Assembly: GCF_049723905.1 (NCBI RefSeq)
Contig: NZ_JBJKFD010000002.1
Coordinates: forward strand, 1-8,677
Direction of reading: 5' to 3'
Source: G963665185 sp049723905
GTDB lineage: Bacteria; Desulfobacterota; Desulfovibrionia; Desulfovibrionales; Desulfovibrionaceae
Length of the DNA stretch: 8,677 bases
The notes under the pieces are model-generated. The model searched no databases. It was not told where the DNA came from and saw only the letters and a list, made by a program, of their open reading frames with translations. The number at the start of each line of letters is the position of its first letter. Positions within the stretch are counted from its first letter, which is position 1. Made by a program: the position numbers and the translations under genes. Positions 1 to 8,677 of the stretch are shown here, in pieces.

Positions 1-498
<498 letters not shown>

Positions 499-560
499 GG
501 AAAGTATTTCTAGCTAAAACTCGTAAGTTCATACGAACCCACGATGATAGTATTTCGCGC

Positions 561-590
561 CCTGCTCGCTATTTAATTGTCAAAGACCTT
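561..590 (-). other. pre-16S processing stem, 5' (leader) arm
   Basis: Read on the minus strand, this leader segment is complementary over almost its whole length to 7582-7610, just downstream of the 16S 3' end. Only two substitutions and one single-base bulge separate the arms. In bacteria the sequences flanking 16S pair to form the stem cut by RNase III, and this pair matches that arrangement. The left-hand 16S 5' flank and right-hand 16S 3' flank thus behave as two ends of one pre-16S. Confidence 0.85.
578..589 (-). promoter_or_regulatory. boxA antitermination element in rrn leader
   Basis: The minus strand reads AGGTCTTTGACA, matching the E. coli rrn boxA TGCTCTTTAACA at 9 of 12 positions. 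BoxA in rRNA leaders recruits the NusB-NusE antitermination complex so that untranslated rRNA escapes Rho. It lies directly after a GC-rich hairpin (591-607), the boxB-then-boxA order of E. coli rrn leaders, and overlaps the processing arm. Confidence 0.7.
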
Positions 591-607
591 TCCGGCTCGA
601 GGCCGGA
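591..607 (-). promoter_or_regulatory. boxB-like leader hairpin
   Basis: A six-base-pair GC-rich stem (TCCGGC / GCCGGA) closes a five-base loop about 8 to 22 nt after the predicted start of the P3 transcript. It immediately precedes boxA, the position of boxB in E. coli rrn leaders. The structure is clear; the role is inferred from position. Confidence 0.5.
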
Positions 608-619
608 AGTGGGAGAGTG

Positions 620-648
620 TAAGTAGTAAATTACGCTTCCCGTGTCAA
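620..648 (-). promoter_or_regulatory. rrn promoter P3 (proximal)
   Basis: The minus strand has a perfect -35 TTGACA (643-648), a 17-bp spacer and a weak -10 TACTTA (620-625), with start expected near 613. An A-rich tract (TTTGAAAAAAG) upstream of the -35 resembles an UP element. The -10 is poor, but the 17-bp spacing equals that of P2 and P1, and a pyrimidine-rich CACTCTCCC follows in each case. It would drive 16S-Ile-Ala-23S-5S. Confidence 0.65.
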
Positions 649-719
649 TCTCTTTTTTCAAATTCGCTGTTTGTTTCCTGCGTCGCTTTCGCGCCGTCTG
701 TCCCAAGCAGCGGAGGGTG

Positions 720-748
720 TTTCTATGTGTTTCCGCCCTGTGCGTCAA
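720..748 (-). promoter_or_regulatory. rrn promoter P2 (middle)
   Basis: The minus strand has -35 TTGACG (743-748), a 17-bp spacer and -10 TAGAAA (720-725), then CACCCTCCGC as a GC-rich discriminator and start region. Two A-tracts (AAAAAAGTTGAAAAAAG) lie just upstream as a likely UP element. The block from the -10 outward is nearly identical to that of P1, including a shared 14-base string, so the two look duplicated. A GC-rich discriminator is typical of growth-rate and ppGpp-controlled rRNA promoters; that control is inferred. Confidence 0.75.
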
Positions 749-801
749 CCCCTTTTTTCAACTTTTTTGGTCGAACCCGTCAGGGTCGTAAAGTCGATTG
801 C

Positions 802-816
802 GGCCGGATACCGGCC
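802..816. repeat. perfect GC-rich hairpin between P1 and P2
   Basis: GGCCGG-ATA-CCGGCC is a perfect six-base-pair inverted repeat with a three-base loop, about 55 bp upstream of the P2 -35. Transcripts from P1 would carry it. No U-run follows on either strand, so it is not an intrinsic terminator; function unknown. Confidence 0.5.
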
Positions 817-875
817 CGGGGTGTCAGCCGTCAGCTTCCACACACTCACCCTATCTATTCTATTGTAAGAGATCA

Positions 876-906
876 CCCCGCCGGGAAACTTGCGATTCCC
901 GTGCGG
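876..906 (-). promoter_or_regulatory. hairpin in the first bases of the P1 transcript
   Basis: On the minus strand CGGGAA (896-901) pairs with TTCCCG (882-887) around an eight-base loop. The stem is extended by CCGC/GCGG past a one-base bulge. It starts only a few bases after the predicted P1 start near 909. There is no poly-U tail. It might affect promoter escape or stabilise the 5' end; that is speculation. Confidence 0.5.
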
Positions 907-915
907 CGGAGGGGC

Positions 916-944
916 TTTCTATGTGTTTCACACCTACCCGTCAA
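916..944 (-). promoter_or_regulatory. rrn promoter P1 (distal)
   Basis: The minus strand has -35 TTGACG (939-944), a 17-bp spacer and -10 TAGAAA (916-921), followed by GCCCCTCCGC. The boxes and spacing match P2 exactly, and the 14-base string GAAACACATAGAAA covers the -10 in both. A-rich runs at about 950-985 lie upstream and may act as UP elements. It is the farthest of three tandem promoters, about 410 bp ahead of the 16S start. Confidence 0.75.
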
Positions 945-985
945 TAGGTTTTGTGAGTTTTTTTCAGAAAGTTTTGATTTTGTGT

Positions 986-1145
986 TTTGGAGACAGGTGG
1001 TGTTGTGGGGGGGAGATCGGCTGAAGGGCTGATGATGAAAGGGAAATTCCATGAATAGGGGCTTGTTTGTCCCCGTAGGTGAGGAGCGCAGTTATGTGTG
1101 AACTTCTTGTTCTGTAGGAAAAGAGAAGAGGATGTGGCGGCAGAC
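986..1145. other. intergenic stretch with no recognisable gene
   Basis: Between the A-rich region above P1 and the first repeat copy there is no credible coding region on either strand. ORFs here are short, overlap promoter or repeat DNA and lack ribosome binding sites. A G-run occurs near 1008-1014 and a weak GGGG/CCCC inverted repeat near 1058-1075. I see no further promoter with proper spacing. Confidence 0.5.
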
Positions 1146-1220
1146 AAGTCATGGTGTCCCTTCGCATAGCCGCCAAGCTCAGATTCACCATGTTTTACGG
1201 AAACTGCTGGGAAACCCGGT
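1146..1220 (+). repeat. degenerate intergenic repeat, copy 0 (block b fragment)
   Basis: This stretch starts with AGTCATGGTGTCCCTT and ends with TTTTACGGAAAC...GGGAAACCCGGT. It matches the central block of copies 1 (from 1462) and 2 (from 3356), but the middle has diverged. It appears to be an eroded member of the same family, directly upstream of the next copy's first block. No coding signal. Confidence 0.6.
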
Positions 1221-1770
1221 ATCCCTTTGAGGCAACGTAAGTTTTGTTTCTGCCAAGGTGCAGGCGAACGTGAGAATCAGGGCAATTTTCTTCTCTTCCA
1301 AAGGTCAAAGTTCGGAATGCCTGCAAGGCGCGGTGTGATGGAATGAAGTGGGATAGTAGTTAGACCTACAGCCCTCGGCAGCACGTTGCGACGTCGCAGC
1401 GTGTGGAAAAATCAATGCGCTTTCACGCATTGAAAAAAGGGACTTGCAGCCGGACAGAGAAAGTCATGGTGTCCCTTTGGCCGTCTGCTTACTCAAGATT
1501 ATTGTTTTTTACGGAAACAGTGGGGAAACCCGGTCAACGCGCCCGGTTTCCCCGTTTGTTTCCGAACCTTCTCCTCCCTTTCCGGCACGAACAGGCCTTA
1601 GGTATCTGAAAGGAAGTCATGGCCGCCTCTTCGAACCATGGCAGGTGAGATAAAGTCATTGCGCCATAAGGTAGGAAGCAGCATTTGCAAACATGCCGCC
1701 GCAGGTACGCCACGAAGCGTGGCGAATAGACGCCATTGTGGGCTGAAATTATACAGACGCCTACAGGTAA
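1221..1770 (+). repeat. intergenic structured repeat, copy 1 (blocks a-b-c)
   Basis: This is the longest copy of a non-coding repeat. Block a (1231-1405) matches 3817-4010, sharing the exact 20-mer at 1368-1387 and 3970-3989. Block b (1413-1556) is nearly identical to 3307-3450. Block c (1557-1770) matches 3451-3665 more loosely. Hairpins kept in copy 2 are: CAATGCG/CGCATTG (1413-1432), AAAGGGAC/GTCCCTTT (1436-1478), GGGGAAACC/GGTTTCCCC (1522-1553) and CGCCACG/CGTGGCG (1708-1724). A 12-bp palindrome TGCGACGTCGCA lies at 1387-1398. The ORFs called in copies 1 and 2 fall in different frames, arguing against a protein. It could be a non-autonomous mobile element, a REP-like repeat or a structured RNA. 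Confidence 0.75.
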
Positions 1771-1774
1771 CTAT

Positions 1775-1778
1775 TTAG
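1775..1778. repeat. probable IS target-site duplication, left (TTAG)
   Basis: TTAG directly abuts the left inverted repeat and corresponds to CTAG (3244-3247) beyond the right end. IS5-family elements often duplicate a YTAR tetranucleotide; both tetramers fit, with one mismatch between them. Confidence 0.45.
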
Positions 1779-1794
1779 TCGGGCCTGAAATATC
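1779..1794 (+). repeat. IS left inverted repeat
   Basis: TCGGGCCTGAAATATC pairs as the left terminal repeat with the complement of 3228-3243. The GGCCT core and the ATA at positions 12-14 are shared. Confidence 0.6.
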
Positions 1795-1817
1795 TCTAGT
1801 GGATTCATTGATTTTTA

Positions 1818-1846
1818 TTAACAATTCTCCTTGTACAATGTAGTAT
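1818..1846 (+). promoter_or_regulatory. putative transposase promoter
   Basis: TTAACA (1818-1823), a 17-bp spacer and TAGTAT (1841-1846) form a plausible sigma-70-type promoter just inside the IS left end, with start near 1853. An eight-base-pair inverted repeat TTTCGACC (1847-1854) / GGTCGAAA (1883-1890) overlaps the start. Transcripts reading in from outside would form it completely, whereas those starting here would lose most of the left arm. Confidence 0.5.
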
Positions 1847-1915
1847 TTTCGACCAGAGAACGTTGTGAATTCGTATAAAACCGGTCGAAATGATGCAGCG
1901 AATGGCGGGAGAATC

Positions 1916-3220
1916 ATGAGGGCAAAACCCAAAAAACAGCCGCAGGGTACGTTCCTTTACCCAGACCTTCTGGACCAGCTCAATCCGAAGGCTCCGCTCC
2001 TTCAATTGGCGAGGAGAATTCCCTGGGGGCGATTCGAGGAGGAGTTCGCCGGGACTTACAGCGACCAAGGTCGGCCAGCCAAGCCGCCCCGGCTAATGGT
2101 CGGGCTGATGCTGCTCAAGCAGTTGGAGAATCTGAGCGACGAACGGGTCGTGGAGGCATGGACGCAAAATCCCTACTACCAGGCGTTTTGCGGTATGACC
2201 GAGTTCCAGTGGAAGCTGCCTTGCGATCCCACGGATTTGATCTATTTCCGCAAGCGCATTGGCGAGGACGGGGCACGACTGATTTTCGAGGTCTCCGTGG
2301 AACTGCACGGTGATGACGCCAAAAAACCAGAGATCACGGTGGATACCACGGTCCAGGAAAAGAACGTAACCTTTCCTACCGACCTGAAGCTTTTGACCAA
2401 AGTCATCGAGGGCTGCCGTAAGATCGCGGACAGCGAAGGCGTCGGCTTACGCCGCAGCTTCAAGCGCACGCTCCCCAAGCTTCGGCTGAAACGGATGAAG
2501 ATGGCCAAAAAGGTGAGGAAAGACGCGGACAATGGCTGGTGCCTTGATCCGTGAACTCCGGCGCAAATTGCCGGGCGAAGCCCTGGGCCGCCACCAGGAG
2601 CGACTTGACCTGTACGAGCGGGTCAAGGACCAGAAACGAAGCGACAAGAATAAGGTCTACAGCCTACACGAACCCGATATTCTCTGCATCTCCAAGGGTA
2701 AAGCGCACAAGCAGTACGAGTTCGGCGCAGGCGTCCATCGCGGTCACAAAAACTACGGGTATCATCGTCGGCGCGATGTCGTTCAACGAGAACGTCTACG
2801 ACGGCCATACGTTGCCGGATGTCCTCGAACAGTGTTGGGAGGTCACCGGGGTCTGTCCGTCCATGGCGATCTGCGACCGAGGCTACAGGGGCCTGAATCA
2901 GGTCGGTGACACGCAAATCCTCATCCCAAAGCCTCCGAAGAAGAAGGACACACCGTACCAGCGCCTTATGGCGCGGCTCCGCTTCCGCCGTCGGGCGGCT
3001 ATCGAGCCGGTGATCGGCCATCTCAAACACGATCACCGCATGGCCCGGAGCTATCTCAAGGGCGCGGTCGGCGACGCCATTAAACTTGTTTATGGCCGCA
3101 GCGGCGTTCAACTTCAGGAAGTGGATGCGGAAAAATGGGATAGTTTTTTGCGCTCTTGGCGTTTCTGCTCCTGCTAAGACTCAAGCCGACGGCTGGCGGA
3201 AAATGTGGCGTAGAAGCTGA
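1916..3220 (+). pseudogene. IS5-family DDE transposase, broken by three frameshifts
   Basis: The product would cut and rejoin IS ends through a DDE active site. Start: ATG 1916 is preferred over in-frame GTG 1865 because GGGAG (1907-1911) precedes it. An N-terminal DUF772-like region (GRPAKPPRLMVGLMLLKQL) precedes the catalytic core. Acidic residues are D of ITVDTTV (2342-2344), D of AICDRGYRG (2875-2877) and E of RRRAAIEPVIGHLK (3004-3006), the last in the R(3)E(6)K pattern of the IS5 group. Frame changes occur near 2517-2522 (probable extra A in AGGAAAGACG), 2733-2735 (probable loss of two bases before SIAVTKTTG) and 3085-3091 (one extra base before FMAAAAFNFRKW). With these repaired the protein would be about 434 residues ending at TGA 3218-3220. 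No slippery site explains all three, so decay is likelier than programmed frameshifting. Uncorrected sequencing indels are the main alternative. Confidence 0.85.
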
Positions 3221-3227
3221 AACGGGT

Positions 3228-3243
3228 TTTATAAGAGGCCTGA
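3228..3243 (-). repeat. IS right inverted repeat
   Basis: Read on the minus strand it starts TCAGGCCTCTTATA, matching the left end at 10 of 14 positions. It lies 7 bases after the reconstructed transposase stop, as expected for a compact IS. Confidence 0.6.
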
Positions 3244-3247
3244 CTAG
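3244..3247. repeat. probable IS target-site duplication, right (CTAG)
   Basis: CTAG follows the right inverted repeat and pairs with TTAG on the left (one mismatch). The DNA then continues as TTAGACCTAC, which matches copy 1 at 1360-1369, so the IS end lies inside a repeat copy. Confidence 0.45.
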
Positions 3248-3665
3248 TTAGACCTACAACCCTCCGCAGCGCGCTATGACGTAGCAGCGTGTGGAAGACG
3301 GAAAACCAATGCGCTTTCACGCATTGTAAAAAGGGACTGGCAGCCGAACAGAGAAAGTCATGGTGTCCCTTTGGCCGTCTGCTCAATCAAGATTATTGTT
3401 TTTTACGGAAACAGTGGGGAAACCCGGTCAACGCGCCCGGTTTCCCCGCTTGTTTCCGAACCTTCCCCTCCCTTTCCGGCACGAAAGGAGCCGCAGGTAT
3501 CTGACAAGGAAGTCTTGGCCGCCCCTTTGAGGCAAGGCAGGTGAGGTAACGGCATTGCGCCGTAGAAGCATGAGCTGCATTGCAGATTGCCCGCCGCAGG
3601 TGCGCCACGAAGCGTGGCGAATGACGAGGTCATTGTCGGCTGAAAATTGCACAGGCGTCTGCTGA
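3248..3665 (+). repeat. intergenic structured repeat, copy 2 (partial a, then b-c)
   Basis: This is the second long copy, starting mid-block a at the IS right end. Block b is nearly identical to copy 1 over about 140 bases. All four hairpins persist: 3307-3326, 3330-3372, 3416-3447 and 3603-3619. The block-a stem changed sequence (GCTA/TAGC here, TGCGAC/GTCGCA in copy 1) yet still pairs. Block c has several indels relative to copy 1 but keeps the CGCCACGAAGCGTGGCGAAT core. No reading frame is preserved between copies. The hairpin at 3307-3326 read on the minus strand is followed by GGTTTTCC, and in copy 1 by ATTTTTCC, so it is weakly terminator-like against read-through from the upstream rRNA. 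Confidence 0.75.
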
Positions 3666-3698
3666 CAACGATGTTCAGACAGGGGCTCTTGAGTCTGA

Positions 3699-3755
3699 CC
3701 CCATTTTTTCTGAGGAAAACGAGCAGGGAGTCCTTGGCGGACATGAAAAATGGGG
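3699..3755. repeat. long inverted repeat in spacer
   Basis: CCCCATTTTTTC (3699-3710) pairs with GAAAAATGGGG (3745-3755) as an 11-bp stem with one bulged T, enclosing 34 bases. A small GTCC/GGAC stem lies in the loop. It falls between repeat copy 2 and copy 3, in the only part of the spacer with no counterpart elsewhere in the window. It may be the end structure of a small mobile element; no gene is associated. Confidence 0.5.
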
Positions 3756-3816
3756 CAGGAAGCCTTTAAGGGCCTATCAAAGAAAAAGACGACTCGCACG
3801 CCCCTCTTTTTCCCGC
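3756..3816. other. short unassigned spacer
   Basis: No gene is visible. A weak AT-rich inverted repeat AAAAAGA (3783-3789) / TCTTTTT (3805-3811) is present. Its stem lacks the GC content of a convincing terminator. Confidence 0.35.
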
Positions 3817-4010
3817 GGCAGCGTAAGTTTTGATTCCTGCCGAGCGCAACTTGCTGTTTGGGGGCGTGAGATCTGGCAGTTGGCCTCCAGCCCGCTCCCA
3901 AACGGTGGAAGTTCGGATGCCCTGCAAGGCAGCGGCGCGACGGGATGACGGGGGACAGTAGCCAGACCCACAGCCCTCGGCAGCACGTTACGCCGCAACG
4001 CCGCAGGGCG
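3817..4010 (+). repeat. intergenic structured repeat, copy 3 (block a only)
   Basis: This matches block a of copy 1. Shared segments are GGCA(G/A)CGTAAGTTTTG, AAGTTCGGA...GCAAGGC and the exact 20-mer at 3970-3989. Blocks b and c are absent: the copy ends near the rRNA terminator at 4033-4066. It lies just downstream of the operon, so terminator read-through would transcribe its complement. Confidence 0.65.
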
Positions 4011-4032
4011 CCGAAATCCCGCCTTGGGCCAT

Positions 4033-4066
4033 AAAAAAGGTCCATATCTTTCGATATGGACCTTTT
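4033..4066 (-). terminator. intrinsic terminator of the rRNA operon
   Basis: On the minus strand AAAAGGTCCATATC, a GAAA tetraloop and the exact complementary arm are followed by a run of six T on the transcript strand. It lies about 10 bases past the 5S 3' end. This is a textbook Rho-independent terminator with no mismatch in the 14-bp stem, so it should end the 16S-23S-5S transcript efficiently. Confidence 0.93.
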
Positions 4067-4074
4067 GAAAAGGA

Positions 4075-4192
4075 GCCCTGGCAGCGACCTACTTTCCCAG
4101 CGACTACTCGCAAGTATCATCGGCGAAGAAGAGCTTAACTTCCGAGTTCGGAAAGGGATCGGGTGTGGCCTCTTCTCTATGGCCGCCAGAGC
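4075..4192 (-). rRNA. rrf: 5S ribosomal RNA
   Basis: The minus strand shows the 5S core ACACCCGATCCCTTTCCGAA followed by CTCGGAAGTTAAGC. The terminal helix pairs GCTCTGGC at the 5' end with GCCCTGGC on the plus strand (complement GCCAGGGC) at the 3' end, giving about 118 nt, a normal length. It is the last gene of the operon, directly before the terminator. Ends are set by the helix and may shift by one or two bases. Confidence 0.95.
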
Positions 4193-4211
4193 AAATATAT
4201 TGCTCATGGCA

Positions 4212-4335
4212 CAGAGTTGAAGAGATGTGCTCCTGGCGTGGCGCGAAGGGAAATGCGCGGAGGCGTATTCTTACATACGCCGCACAAGCTATTTTCCTGC
4301 GGCAACGAAGCCAGTGTGCAGCTATTTCAACTCTG
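4212..4335 (-). other. 23S-5S spacer stem structure
   Basis: A perfect ten-base-pair arm, CAGAGTTGAA (4212-4221) with TTCAACTCTG (4326-4335), encloses most of the spacer. Inside is a seven-base-pair hairpin GGCGTAT/ATACGCC (4262-4281). Together they form a long structured linker between 23S and 5S, plausibly a processing substrate. No tRNA gene lies in this spacer. Confidence 0.6.
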
Positions 4336-4355
4336 AGAGCGAAATATAGAAAATA

Positions 4356-4377
4356 GGGACGAAGTTGTGTTTAAATC

Positions 4378-4387
<10 letters not shown>
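4356..4387 (-). other. pre-23S processing stem, 3' arm
   Basis: This sequence matches the complement of 7301-7327 with a four-base internal insertion: GACGAAGTTGTGT and TGAAAAAAGA are shared. The two arms bracket 23S and would pair into the stem cut by RNase III. It overlaps the 23S 3' end by about ten bases. Confidence 0.85.
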
Positions 4388-7300
<2,913 letters not shown>

Positions 7301-7308
<8 letters not shown>

Positions 7309-7327
7309 CAGACACAACTTCGTCGCC
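7301..7327 (-). other. pre-23S processing stem, 5' arm
   Basis: On the minus strand GGCGACGAAGTTGTGTCTGA and the following AAAAAGA are complementary to 4356-4387 apart from a short bulge. This is the leader half of the 23S processing stem, overlapping the 23S 5' end. Confidence 0.85.
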
Positions 7328-7381
7328 TATTCTACTATCAATGATCATTACCGACACGTGGCCAGTAAGTTCACCACCACT

Positions 7382-7457
7382 TGGTGGAGGTGAACGGAAT
7401 CGAACCGATGACCCCCTGCGTGCAAAGCAGGTGCTCTCCCAGCTGAGCTACACCCCC
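7382..7457 (-). tRNA. tRNA-Ala (anticodon TGC)
   Basis: A 76-nt cloverleaf on the minus strand: acceptor GGGGGTG, D-arm GCTC...GAGC, anticodon stem CCTGC/GCAGG around TTTGCAC with anticodon TGC, a TTCGATT T-loop, and encoded CCA (7382-7384). It is the second spacer tRNA of the 16S-Ile-Ala-23S arrangement common in bacteria and is released from the rRNA precursor by processing. Confidence 0.97.
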
Positions 7458-7472
7458 ATGTGGTGATAACCG

Positions 7473-7551
<79 letters not shown>

Positions 7552-7567
7552 TTAAATCGGCTCTACA

Positions 7568-7579
7568 GTGCAAAGAACA
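7568..7579 (-). promoter_or_regulatory. spacer boxA-like element
   Basis: The minus strand reads TGTTCTTTGCAC, sharing the TCTTT core and flanks of rrn boxA. It lies between 16S and tRNA-Ile, where a second boxA would reload antitermination factors before 23S. It is weaker than the leader copy. Confidence 0.45.
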
Positions 7580-7581
7580 CA

Positions 7582-7610
7582 AAGGTCCTTGCAATTAAAT
7601 AGCGAGCGGG
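7582..7610 (-). other. pre-16S processing stem, 3' (trailer) arm
   Basis: The minus strand reads CCCGCTCGCTATTTAATTGC and on to AAGGACCTT, complementary to the leader arm at 561-590. It begins about 16 bases after the mature 16S 3' end. Confidence 0.85.
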
Positions 7611-7624
7611 CGCATTTGCTCATT

Positions 7625-8677
<1,053 letters not shown>

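Larger units (their letters stand above)
1779..3243 (+). mobile_element. IS5-family insertion sequence, decayed
   Basis: This 1,465-bp element is bounded by imperfect inverted repeats. The left end reads TCGGGCCTGAAATA and the complement of the right end reads TCAGGCCTCTTATA, 10 of 14 identical. It carries one transposase gene in the plus direction, opposite to the rRNA operon, and no passenger gene. It sits between two copies of the local structured repeat: block c of copy 1 ends just left, and copy 2 resumes inside block a just right, so it likely inserted into a repeat array. Multiple frameshifts indicate it is no longer autonomous. Boundaries are inferred from end symmetry and could be off by a few bases. 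Confidence 0.8.

Noticed and set aside
578..583. TTGACA on the minus strand as a fourth rrn promoter
   Set aside because: The nearest -10-like TACTAT is about 25 bases away, too far. The string is part of boxA and the 16S processing arm.
577..1032. 151-residue open frame on the plus strand
   Set aside because: It lies antisense to the rrn leader and all three promoters, with low-complexity Phe/Pro/Ser-rich content and no recognisable domain or ribosome binding site.
1403..1653. Overlapping short plus-strand frames in repeat copy 1, and a similar one at 3289-3504 in copy 2
   Set aside because: The frames called in copies 1 and 2 do not coincide when the copies are aligned. The DNA hairpins, not a protein frame, are what is preserved.
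1146..4010. Spacer repeats as a CRISPR array
   Set aside because: The repeats are hundreds of bases long, degenerate and unevenly spaced, with no short regular repeat-spacer pattern and no cas genes.
3428..4207. 259-residue minus-strand open frame spanning 5S to repeat copy 2
   Set aside because: It reads through 5S rRNA, the intrinsic terminator and repeat blocks. The translated sequence has no domain I recognise.

Overview
The window is almost entirely a ribosomal RNA (rrn) unit read on the minus strand, plus about 3.6 kb of non-rRNA spacer. The 16S sequence resembles Desulfovibrionaceae or Desulfovibrionales (gut-type sulfate- or sulfite-reducing Desulfobacterota). This rests on remembered 16S signatures, such as the segment around E. 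coli position 500 and a total length near 1,550 nt. Family level is reasonable; genus is not resolved.

Layout in transcription order (minus strand, right to left): the 3' two thirds of a 16S gene (8677-7626), a spacer with tRNA-Ile(GAT) and tRNA-Ala(TGC), a full 23S gene (about 7308-4378), a 23S-5S spacer with a long stem, 5S (about 4192-4075), and a strong intrinsic terminator (4066-4033). Then come 3.1 kb of spacer, three tandem promoters (-35 boxes at 939-944, 743-748 and 643-648), a leader with a boxB-like hairpin, boxA and an RNase III-type processing arm, and finally the 5' third of a 16S gene (498-1).

The most striking observation is that the two window ends abut exactly inside 16S. 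Joining base 8677 to base 1 gives an uninterrupted 16S gene of about 1,550 nt with no base missing or duplicated. The leader arm at 561-590 is also complementary to the trailer arm at 7582-7610, as the two ends of one pre-16S should be. The window therefore looks like one closed 8,677-bp rDNA unit. It could be a collapsed tandem rrn repeat, an assembly-graph cycle, or an rrn-bearing circle. No replication, partition or mobilisation gene is visible, so a self-replicating plasmid is the least supported reading, but it cannot be excluded.

The spacer contains no intact protein gene. It holds degenerate copies of a non-coding repeat family with conserved hairpins (1146-1220, 1221-1770, 3248-3665, 3817-4010). 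Between two of these copies sits a 1.46-kb IS5-family insertion sequence (1779-3243). Its transposase keeps the DDE residues but is broken by three small frameshifts, and it is oriented head-on to rRNA transcription. The short ORFs inside the rRNA genes and repeats are not credible genes.
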